A stretch of DNA of 64,000 nt, taken from Sipunculus nudus (taxonomy: Eukaryota > Annelida > Sipuncula > Golfingiida > Sipunculidae). The translations under genes were made by a program, and so were the position numbers. Below, piece by piece: positions 23,282 through 32,978 of the stretch (position 1 is the first letter of the stretch; the number at the start of each line of letters is the position of its first letter). The stretch spans positions 149,001 to 213,000 of the forward strand of contig CM049308.1 in the NCBI GenBank assembly GCA_026874595.1, in the 5' to 3' direction. The notes under the pieces were generated by a model. That model did no database searches, had not been told where the DNA came from, and saw nothing but the letters and a program-made list of their open reading frames with translations.

Positions 23282-23372
23282 CATCATGAGACCAGTTTCT
23301 CTTTGTCTTTGGTGCGACATTTGACAGAATACACAACCTGGTGGCATCAACACCAAACTCTTCTAACACCTC
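23282..23372 (-). CDS. LARS2: LARS2 exon following the KMSKS loop
   Basis: Thirty codons plus one base on the minus strand, beginning EVLEEFGVDATRL. In bacterial and mitochondrial LeuRS the KMSKS motif is followed by a segment of the pattern DPxEhhxxaGxDxxRLahh, which is the stem-contact region just before the anticodon-binding domain. The acceptor is CTTTTTACAG|GAG. The donor is GATG|GCAAGT, a GC rather than a GT donor. Splicing there gives ...NWSHD followed by V-F-K-G-V-L-R-W, which keeps the frame and the family alignment. The next upstream exon is about 27.2 kb away, with transposons filling the gap, while the next downstream exon is 1.1 kb away. Confidence 0.92.
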
Positions 23373-23489
23373 CTGTAAAAAGAGATATAAATATCAACAA
23401 TTTTAGTTATCATTAATATCACTTGTTTGATTGAGTGTGCATGTGCAACCAGTAGGACATGTCTTCATGAGCTCCTGCATCAAAAGAGA

Positions 23490-23775
23490 ACAAGTGACCC
23501 AGGGGTCATGACACTCAGCTGACGAGGAAGACCCTGACATAAGGAATTTAATCATATGAATGCAAAAATTTGTTGATGGTATCCCCAATCAAGTGAAGCA
23601 AAGCTCGGAAGATATTAGTGACAGGACCTAATTTCAGGTTTCAAAAGAGATTTGTTATGGAACTCCTAAGATATAAAGTTAGAAGATTCTAGGTCAAGTG
23701 CTTATGATTTGTGCCCTGTTAAGGAACAACTGCATCTTTAAAGGTCTCAAAAATAGATAAAAAATGAATAAATTA
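23490..23775 (+). mobile_element. Family A element A4 (subfamily III), truncated
   Basis: The 5' end is ACAAGTGACCCAGGGGTCAT, then GACACTCAGCTGACGAGG. It continues through CCTAATTTCAGGTTTC and GCCCTGTTAAGGAACAACTG and is cut by the family D element at about 23776. Only the left part of one array unit is present. Confidence 0.6.
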
Positions 23776-25491
23776 AACTAGATGTGTCGGAACGACATGA
23801 ATGCCCCCGCCTGGGGCAAATTAGAAACATGTAAAATTTTGAAAAATTTTTTAAGTTCAGGAGGTGTCATATGGTCAAAAGTAGGTCAACAAGGGCAAAA
23901 TGCAAACTCGATCTGTAACGGGTCATTATCAAGCAACACACCAAAAATCATGCCAGTATATGCAGGCATTGTGAAAAAAAGTCCATACATGTGCATTTTC
24001 CATAAAAATTTCTGTCTTTCATGAAATTTTCTATGTTTAGGAGCCGTAAAACAATCAAAAGTAGGTAAACCGGGATGAAACGCGAACTCGATCTGTAACT
24101 GTCATTATCTGCCCACACATAAAAAATCAGGGTGGTATCTGCAGGCACTGAGGAAAAAAATCAGTACATATGCATTTGTTATGAAATTTCTAATTTTTAT
24201 GAAACTTTCTATGTTCAGGAGCAGTCAAATGGTCAAAAGTAGGTCAACTGGGACAAAACAAGAACTCGATCTGTAACTGGTCATTATCTGCCTACACACC
24301 AAAAATCAGGCCCGTATCTGCAGGCACTGCGAAAAAAGTCCATACATGTGCACTTTTTTTATGAAATTTCTATGTTAGAGCACCGTCAAATGGTCAAAAG
24401 TAGGTCAACTGGGACAAAACGTGAACTCGATCTGTAAGTGGTCATTATCTGCCCACACACCAAAAATTAGGCCAATATCTGCAGGTATTGCGAAGAAAAG
24501 TCTGTACAAGTGTATTTGTCATGAAAATTTATATTTTACATGAAATTTTCTATGTTCAGGAGCCGTAAAACAATCAAAAGTAGGTCAACTGGGATGAAAC
24601 GCGAACTTGATCTGTATCTGGTCAATATCTGCCCACACACCAAAAATCAGGCCAATATCTGCAGGCATTGCGAAAAAAAGTCCGTACATGTGTATATGTC
24701 ATGAAAATTTCTATTTTTCATGAAATTTTCTAAGTTTAGGAGCCGTAAAACAGTCAAAAGTAGGTCAACCGGGACAAAACGCGAACTTGATCTGTAACTG
24801 GTCTATATCTGCCCATACACCAAAAATCAGGCCAATATCTGCAGGCATTGCGAAAAAAAGTCCGTACATGTGTATCTGTCATGAATATTTCTATTTTTCA
24901 TGAAATTTTCTATGTTCAGGAGCCGTATAACAGCCAAAAGTAGGTCAACCGGGACGAAACGCAAACTCGATCTGTAACTGGTCATTATCTGCCCACACAC
25001 AAAAAATCAGGCCAATATCTGCAGGCATTGCGAAAAAAAGTCCGTACATGTGTATTTGTCATGAAAATTTCTATTTTTCATGAAATTTTCTAAGTTTAGG
25101 AGCCGTAAAACAGTCAAAAGTAGGTCAACTGGGACGAAACGCGAACTCGATCTGTAACTGGTCATTATCTGCCCACACACCAAAAATCAGGCCAATATCT
25201 GCAGGCATTGCGAAAAAAAGGCCGTACATGTGTATTTGTCATGAAATTTCTATTTTTCATGAAATTTTCTAAGTTTAGGAGCCGTAAAACGGTCAAAAGT
25301 AGGTCAACCGGGACGAAACGCGAACTCGATCTGTAACTGGTCTATATCTGCCCACACAACAAAAATCAGGCCAATATCTGCAGGCATTGCGAAAAAAAGT
25401 CTGTACAACTGTTTGATTTCGGAAGGACGGAATGAAGGACATGGGTAAAACTATATGCCCCGGCCACTTTGTGGCGGGGGCATAAAAAAAA
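23776..25491 (+). mobile_element. Family D element, complete
   Basis: The 5' end has ACTAGATG, a TGTCG-GAA-CGACA hairpin, then ATGCCCCCGCC. The 3' end is TATGCCCC-G-GCCAC, loop TTT, GTGGC-G-GGGGCATA, then A's. The subterminal ATGCCCCCGCC is exactly inverted in the 3' arm. Between the ends is a 180-bp array. No open frame of note. It is the only full D copy here. Confidence 0.8.
23880..25400 (+). repeat. Nine tandem units of 180 bp in family D
   Basis: GATCTGTAAC or a close variant recurs at about 23910, 24090, 24268, 24428, 24609, 24789, 24969, 25149 and 25328, so spacing is 178-181 bp with one short unit of 160. Units from 24540 on are nearly identical. The array lacks the GGCGCC palindrome found in the other families. 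Confidence 0.88.
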
Positions 25492-27380
25492 ACAAGGGAC
25501 CCATGGGTCACTGTGCTCAGCTGAAAATCTTAAACAATATCAAATGGAGATAAAGTGTAAGAGGAAGAGGTAATAAAGACCATGGTTGGTTGATATGATT
25601 GGTTTGTATTGATGTGCAAGAACTTGTTGCAAATAATATTTTGTGAACTGACCAATGGTTTTCTTATGTTGAAACTGAAGCATGTGAGCAGTTTGTGAAC
25701 AAATGGTCTGTAATATTACCATGATCATTAGTTGGCTTTTTGATTAACTGTTGACATTTCAGTAGTTTACACATTTGTTCAACTGAATCTATTTTTTTGT
25801 ATAATATATATTATTAATTATATATGTATTTTTTATGAAATGTATCCAGTTGAAATATAACTAATTAACAACATAAAAAAAGGGCAAACAAAGCCTGATC
25901 TCAAATTCTGCTGAGGCAAGAAAATAATGGACAAATGTTTGTATTAAATCCTCATCTTTTTATCACATCAATTTTTTTAAATTTAAGTTTATATTTCTAT
26001 ACATTTCCAATATAACATATATATTCAAATATAAAAGTTGATTTGTTATTCTCAATTGCATCATCATAAATCTCAATCTTGTCAGATAACACCACATCAT
26101 GCAAACAAATGTTTATTTATTTTTTACCACAAAAATATATCTTTTAAATCTGCAAACAATAAATATCTATAAATAATACTTGAATAAGATTTCACAATTA
26201 TTAATTGTGTCTTTATTTATCCATAAAGTGCTTCATATTTTATAAATTTAAGCATACTGATGGGTTCAATTATATTTGTTAAAATCATTTAAAAGAAAAT
26301 TGATTTCTTTAAAAATGCTACATTCCACAAAATTGCATCTCCTGGATTACACCTTGAATTATTTTTTCAAGGAAAGTTTTTGCATATTGGAGTGGAAACA
26401 GCATTACAATTAGGGAGAGTGAAAACAACAATTACTGCATAACACTTGGTGGGTGGGGTGTGGGGAGGGAAGGGGGGGGGGTTGATTTGGGTGGTGATAT
26501 GAGAATAACTGTACACCTGTCACAGCAGGGGATCTCCCCCAGTGACTGTAACAAATCAGAAACCCTGGCATAGCTGACTTCCAGTGACCTGGAGTGGGAC
26601 CCTGCGTAATCTGTAATCAAAGCAATAACTACAACAGAGCCTCAAGAAAAAAATCAATAACTAGCTTAATTTTCAAGCTTTTATTTTCAAATTTCAGATT
26701 TAAACAAATTAAAAATTTATGTTTACATGCTGTGAAAATTAAATCAATGGTACTTACAGGAAAAAAACGTGCCATGGTCAAAGTTGGGCAAAACTTAAGG
26801 TACTGATTTTATTTTTATGCTAATAACTTAAAAAAATTTACAAAATACAGTTCTAATCTTGGGTAAACAATTGAACCTTAACTAAACATAGTTATATACT
26901 TGGGAAAAAAGACTCTAGTTTCAAAATTTTTCATGTTAAGTGAGTAAATATTTTTCCTGATTTTTTACAAAGTCCATTATGTTCGGGCCCATAACTTAAA
27001 GAATTTATATTTAACTGACTTAATTTCTGGCATGTACATAGAAACTATATAGAGGAATATTTATGGTAATTATGAGGAAATACAGATGAGTAATTTTACT
27101 ATTAGGCAGCCATGAAATGTGAAAACAGGTTTTTAATAAAAAATTGAGGTTTTTCCTTAATTTCTCAAAGGAGCGAAGTCGCAAAGACCCAGTTTTCGGC
27201 TTCATAGGAGATCTTGGGGACATCTAACATTATGCTGAATTTTGCATTCCTAGGTCTTACAGTTTCAAAACGTGCTACATCTATGGACGGACGGACAGAT
27301 GGACGGACAGACAGATGGACGGACGACAGACAATGGACCACGACTATAGCTCAGATGACTTTTAGTCAGCTGAGCTAAAA
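25492..27380 (+). mobile_element. Family A element A5
   Basis: The 5' end ACAAGGGACCCATGGGTCAC directly abuts the A-run of the D 3' end. The 3' end is GACGGACAGAC-rich sequence, GACTATAGCTCAG, and GTCAGCTGAGCTAAAA at 27380. The interior is AT-rich, with a G tract near 26472. Its right half matches the right half of A8 and A16. Non-coding. Confidence 0.72.
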
Positions 27381-27810
27381 ACTAGTGACCAAGGGGTCAT
27401 GACGCTCAGCTGACAAAGGGAATTTTATCTATGCCAAATTTTGTAGGTGGTATTCCCTCTTCAACTTAAGCACAGCTCGGAGGATATGGGTAACAGAGAC
27501 CTAATTTCAGGTTTCTGAGGAGATCTTTCATGGACCTCCCTTAATGATAAGTGAGAAATTTCTAGGTCAAGTGGTTACGATTTGTGCCCTATTAACGGAT
27601 GACAGCATCTTTGAAGGTCTAAAAAATTAGAGGAAAAAAGTATAAAATTTACAGAAGGCGCCATCAGTCTGCAGGAACTGTTGAAACACTCTATGATCAA
27701 TATGCATGCAAAGAATCATGGTGATCCATGCATTAATTGTTCAGATACTTGTGCTTTTGTATAAATTTTTTTATTATTCTCAAAGAATGAAAGTCATCTT
27801 AGCTAAAAAG
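27381..27810 (+). mobile_element. Family A element A6 (subfamily III), fragment
   Basis: A variant 5' end (ACTAGTGACCAAGGGGTCAT, then GACGCTCAGCTGAC) starts exactly where A5 stops. It has one array unit with a decayed core (AAGGCGCCATCAGTCTGCAG) and breaks off near 27780-27810, where a GTCATCTTAGCTAAAAA stretch resembles a worn 3' end. Confidence 0.5.
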
Positions 27811-27879
27811 AAAGTAGGTGCCACCTCATATACTATAAAAATTAACAGGAATGGGTTAAACCAGGAAGAGCACATACAG

Positions 27880-28233
27880 TCAAAAAGGTTAAGATGAGTT
27901 CCTCTCCGGAAGACCTAAGGAAACTCAAACACAGAAGGAATAAGAAGACATAGGACAACAAGTCCAACAGACAGGGCGGCCAGTTAAGTACAGAGCACAC
28001 AGATACACAGGACAAAAGAGACTGTCATCTCTGGACAATAACTTTAAAAATCTCCGAAAAAAATGTGTTTTCTGATTGAAGAATGCAGAGACATGCTACG
28101 GGAAGAAATGACAGGATTAGAAGTTAAAATTGAGACTGTTTTAATTATCAACAACACACAAACTAAGGGAGCACTTCGTGACAGTGTAGGTCCTTCAATA
28201 AGACCTTCTTCAACTATGTGCACAGATGCATGA
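27880..28233 (+). pseudogene. Possible decayed coding relic, unidentified
   Basis: The composition here is less AT-rich and unlike the flanking repeats. A frame from 27894 reads MSSSPEDLRKLKHRRNKKT before a stop at 27953. In a different frame, about 28045-28233, there is a helix-like stretch containing EECRDMLREEMTGLEVKIE and then a stop. The charged, frame-broken pattern suggests an old transposon or retrotransposon open frame, but no family was recognised and it may be chance. Confidence 0.25.
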
Positions 28234-28499
28234 AACAATTTTATGTGGCATCCCAAGTCTTATAAATAACAAAATTATCCTGTAAGAATCAACATGTATA
28301 AATTCAGGCTGATATGTCAAATCACTCCTGAGGAATAAGCATGAGCATGCACTGTGCAAAAGTCATTGAAGGTGGTGACACCAGTCTTGTGTACGAGAAA
28401 GCAGGGTTGGTTTCAGGATTTCAATTTTAGGGGGGCCGAATCCCCCCCATAAATTTATTTTGGGGAGGATTTCAATTTTTTGAGGGGGAACTGATTAGT

Positions 28500-29780
28500 A
28501 AAGATAATATTGATGGTAACCTCAAGGACTGAGCTCAAGAAAACATTCAAACATATAGATGGCCTGAAACATCAGAAAAAACAGGGACAAATGAATAGGC
28601 TTTATCATTTTATTTACTGTTTCACCGGAAACCAATATTTCAAACCAAACTGGTGTTATAATCTTAAAACTTATATGTGGATTGATAGCCCCCATGACCT
28701 TGACCTTGTGACCCCAAAATCCATAAGTTACTGCCACTTATAGCAGGTGAGCAACATCTCGAAGATAGTATGTTTGGGACAGAAAGTTTGGCTAAAAATA
28801 CATCAACAATCTTTTTAAAGAAGTGGGTCCTGTGACTTTGACCTTTGGCCTTATGGTCCCAAAATCAAAAGGGTTCTTACATTATTGGTGGGTCATTTAT
28901 AAGTCAAAATTGAAACCAATATATCAATCCGAACTGTAGTTAATATCCAGAAGCAAATATGTGGACAGATGAGCCCCTGTGACGATGACCTTTGACCTTG
29001 TGACCCCCAAATCAATCAGTTTCTTCCCCCATTGGCAGCTCAGCTAAATGTACAAGATGGAAGGTTTTGGATGAAAAGTTTGGCTTAAAAGGCATTCACA
29101 TTCTTTCTAAATCAGTGGGTACTGTGACTTAACCTTGGACCTCATGACCCCAAAACTGAACAGAATCTTCCCCTATTGGCAGGTCAGCAATATTTTGAAG
29201 ATGGAAGGTTTGGGATGAAAAATTTGGCTTCAAATGCATATGCATTCTTTTTAAAGAAATGAGTCCTGTGACCATGACCTTTGACCCCAAAATGCACACG
29301 GTTCTTACTTTAGTGGTGAGTCATATATAAGCTAAGTTTGAAACCAATATGTCAAACTAAACTGGAGTTATCATCTGGAAACTGATTTGTGAACAGATGG
29401 CCCCAGTGACCTTGACCTTTAACCTTGTGACCCCAAATTCATTTATGCTCTCCCCATACTGGCAAGTCAGCTAAATGTGCCAAATGAAAAGTTTTGGATG
29501 AAAAGCTTGGCTTAAGATGCAGCCATAATCATTTTAGAAAAGTGAGTCCTGTGACCTTGACCTTTGACCTCATGACCCTAAAATCATGTAGGTTTTTGCT
29601 TTAGTGGTGGGCCATATGTCAGTCAAGTTTGAAATCCATGTGTCAATACAACCTGGAGTTATCATCTGGAAACAAATTTGTGTGGATGGACGGATGGACA
29701 GACAGACAGCTAAACAGATAGACAGACAGGGTGATAACTATATGGCATCAACTTGTGATCAATAAACACATCAGGTTTTG
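28500..29780 (+). repeat. About 140-bp repeats containing TGACCTTTGACCT
   Basis: Units recur at about 28695, 28834, 28990, 29123, 29273, 29412 and 29553, each with a version of GTGACCTTGACCTTTGACC followed by a CCCCAAAATC-like tail and GGTTCTT. Alternating units carry TTGGCAGGTCAGC or GTGGTGGGTCATAT. A GGACGGATGGACAGACAGAC stretch closes the block near 29690-29735. A second array of the same kind is at 57530-58400. Confidence 0.8.
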
Positions 29781-29819
29781 GGACACTAGATGTAATTACA
29801 GCTGAGAAACTGCATGATT

Positions 29820-29922
29820 GTTGTGATTTTATAGTAAAAAAAAAAATTCGAACGCCCTGATGGACTACGGACAAAGCGCCATTCCTAAACCTCAGTTGAC
29901 TTACAGTCAGCTGAGCTAAAAA
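29820..29922 (+). mobile_element. Family A 3' end relic
   Basis: TGATGGACTACGGACAAAG, then CCTCAGTTGACTTACAGTC and AGCTGAGCTAAAAA: a worn version of the A terminal hairpin with no matching 5' end inside the hAT-like element. Confidence 0.5.
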
Positions 29923-30718
29923 ATGATCAGGCGAACCAATATTTTTATTAATATTAAAACTACATAAAATTTTTTAAAAATATATATCCAATAACCAAGT
30001 TTGTGAATCCTTTGAGCAAAACATATTTAATAAAAAAAATACTTTTCCAATTTCACTGACACCTTAGGTGTCAATCATGCGGATATATAAAAATGTTCAT
30101 CAAAAAGTGCTTTCAATCCACTAACGTAGACCTCTATAAATCATAGGGCATACTGATATTTAACGAAAATCAGGGACGTAATCTCGTGGTTTACAGTCAT
30201 TTGCTTTTCTTTAATTTGATTCCAAACAGGGTATTTTGGGCTATGTCCAATGTCAAATTTAATCTGCGTCTTGCCGCCATTTTCTTTAGTTGCCAAGTTG
30301 CTTTCATCATGATAAAGTTTCCCACTAGGGTCTTCTCAGCTGAATTTGTATTAGTCTCTCCAACAGATGCCAGGTGTCGCCACCATTGCTTGAGCTGACT
30401 CAGAACACATGGTTTTGGCAGAGAAGTCCCAAGTGGCTTGCACTGTGAATCTACGATATATGTGGACTCATATATAAGACAAGGATTTCTGAGTGCCTGA
30501 AACCTTTCTCATTGGCCAGATGGCACTTGTGATTGATACTAGTATAATGTAAAAAGGGACCCTACTGCAGAATTTAAGAAGGGGAAATTTGCCGTGGGAA
30601 CGCATTCTTTATAAATATGGGGGGGGGGGGGGGTAAGGGCCCACTATTTGTTTTCAAGGGGGATTTGTTTTGCTTTTAAGAGGGATTCCCGCAATACTGC
30701 ACCCTGAAACCAACCCTG
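29923..30718. other. Right part of the 2.3-kb hAT-like element, no gene seen
   Basis: AT-rich, then mixed sequence. GTGTCGCCACCATTGC near 30373 is a faint relative of the palindrome core. A 15-G run lies near 30620-30634. The open frame at 30186-30398 shows no recognisable domain. Confidence 0.4.
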
Positions 30719-32475
30719 AGAAAGACATCATAGATGCATGGACATGTCAATATATCAGGCCAATACATCAAACTTCTCTTGAGTCAGCTGCACTGGGCTG
30801 ACCAAGCTCAGCTCAGGCAGGCAGTTGTCCCGAGTGAACCAGAACAAATTGCTAGCTACAGCTACTGCACTAAGAACTATTGAACTGCATCTGGCTGCAC
30901 TGAGTGAGCTCTTGACCTGTACCTGGCTGCATTAAGTGAACTCTTGACCTGTTGCCTAATGTGATACAGTTGGCAGTCTGCCAAAGCTATAAATAGATCC
31001 AGACTGACCTTTGGCCTGTTGCCAAAGCTGAAATATTTGGCAGTCTGCCAAGCTATTTCTTGATACAGACACAATCTTGGCTTGTTGATAAATCTCTTTA
31101 CACATACTGAAAGACCTCGGCTAAAATGCTTTTTTTTAAGCTGATATATAAGACTTTTTTTTATCAAAATGTTAAGAATAATAAAAGATGAAGTCCTTAG
31201 ATTGTTAAAGATTAATTATTTCTGCCAAAAATCATTCAAGCAAACTTTAACAAAAGCCACCGAAGAATCAATTTTGTGCAATGTTACCCAAATTATTATT
31301 GAAACAACATTTTTAGAAGAAGACTATTGCAGCCCTAAATTTGATAAAGACTTACAAATGGCTACAAGAGTAACTTCAGCTTTCTATGACTCAACCAAAA
31401 ATCAATGAATCCAATATATATTCTTATAAAATTGAGAGAACTTATATAATTTTTATTAAAACTAAACCATTCAGTTTTATCATGAAACATTTTTAAGCTG
31501 AAAGAGGCTAAATTTACATTTTTTTGTCATTTAAAAATAAACAGGCTTATGAAGGTGGCAATATAAAACCTCAATTTCAAACAAGCCATTTTGCAACATT
31601 TGCATAAATCTCAGTGATGCTAGCTCCTGTTGTTTCTGAGATTCTTATGTAAGTTTGGCCAAATTTCAAATTCCAGTCACTCGGCCAAAATATGCCAAAC
31701 TAGAACCAACTGAACAAACTTGAGAGGGATTGTTCTTGGAATCATTTCTGTGAAATATTGAACAATTTGGCTGAACAGTTTCGGAGAAGATTTTCAAAGG
31801 TTTTCAAGCTTTCTCCCCATAACATGTAAAATGATGCAGGTGGCAACAAAAAAGCTATATCCTCGAACATTTGATAGGTGACTGATTTTTGGGTCAATTT
31901 TGGGGATGCTAGCTCCTGCTGTCCCTGAGAATTTATGGGTTAATGTATTGATAACCAATGACCCCCATAAAAAATAGTCTATGCAGGTGGTGCCACCAAT
32001 ACCTAAATTTCAGATATGGCTCATGTGACAAACATTGGCATAAAATTTGGTGATGATAGCTCCAGCCATTTCTGAGACTGTAATTTTAGTATGCCTTTTG
32101 GACAGATGACTAAGTTAGACTCAACTTCCTGTAACTCGGCCAAAATCAAGGAACTTGAACCATTTGAACAAACTTTGGGGAGATTGTTGCAGGAATCATT
32201 TCTGTGAAATATTGGACTGTTTGGCTGAACAGTTTTGGAGAAGAAGATATTTAAAGGTTTTTTAGATTTTTCCCTTTAAAAACTAAGAAAATGTAGTTAG
32301 CCAAAAAAATAAGCAAAATCCGTTAGAGTTTTTTAGATGACTAATTTATTGCATAAAATTTGGTGATGCTATCTCCTGCCATATTTGAGATAGTATGGGT
32401 TAACATACAGACAACGGACGATGGCCAACAGACGACACTACACATTCCCATATGCTCATAGGTTTGCTAACAACT

Positions 32476-32636
32476 AACCTGTGTGTGGTGATATCCAACC
32501 TAATTTCAGGTTTCTGGGGAGACTTTTCATGGAACTCCCTTGAAGTCAGGTTAGAGGATTCTAGGTCCAATAGTTACAATTTGTGCCCTGTTAACAATTG
32601 ACTGCATGCTTCTTTGGAGGTCTCAAAAATAAAGAA
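32476..32636 (+). mobile_element. Subfamily A-III array fragment
   Basis: CCTAATTTCAGGTTTCTGG, GATTCTAGGTCC and GCCCTGTTAACAATTGACTG are fixed points of the 337-bp unit. It may be the continuation of A6 after B4; the exact junction is unclear. Confidence 0.5.
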
Positions 32637-32978
32637 ACAAGGGACCCATGGGTCACGGCGCTCAGCTGTTATATATGATAAAAAAAATATGATTTGGAAA
32701 TGAGGCACATGCTGGTTTTGTGTGGTAATAAATATAACCTGTATTATGAGTTGTTGGTTTTTAGCTTATGTATGATTTTATAGAGTCTTTGGAGACAGGG
32801 AAGAGGATTGATTTCATTTGTTTATAAACAAATGGAGTGCCTTTTTCACACAGATTTTGCTTGGCCATATAACTTATAAGCAGCACATATAATATGAGAG
32901 TTTAACTATTTATTAACAAAAATTACAAATATTGTCCCAAATATAATTTTTATTAAAAATAATAAGAGAATCATATGA

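Larger units (their letters stand above)
28402..30718. mobile_element. 2.3-kb hAT-like element
   Basis: The perfect 16-bp terminal inverted repeat is CAGGGTTGGTTTCAGG at the left and its complement at the right. AGAAAG is repeated at 28396-28401 and 30719-30724. Just inside both ends are G- or C-rich stretches (near 28427-28500 and 30620-30700). It carries a TGACCT-rich array (28500-29780) and an A-family 3' end relic near 29922, and has no transposase. The first bases fit the hAT end pattern. Confidence 0.7.
28270..32475 (+). mobile_element. Family B element B4, interrupted by a hAT-type element
   Basis: B-type 125-bp monomer sequence (AGTCTTGTGTACGAGAAAG) reaches 28401, stops at the inserted element, and resumes at 30719 (AGAAAGACATCATAG). 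The GTGAACTCTTGACCTG block (30780-31150) and AGCCAAAA repeats follow. The core GGTGGTGCCACC is near 31987. A worn 3' end (CATATGCTCATAGGTTTGC) ends it at about 32475. No 5' terminus was seen. Confidence 0.6.

Noticed and set aside
23880-25400. 180-bp periodic array considered as a CRISPR-like structure
   Set aside because: Whole units are repeated with no unique spacers, and the DNA is eukaryotic; it is an ordinary tandem array inside family D.
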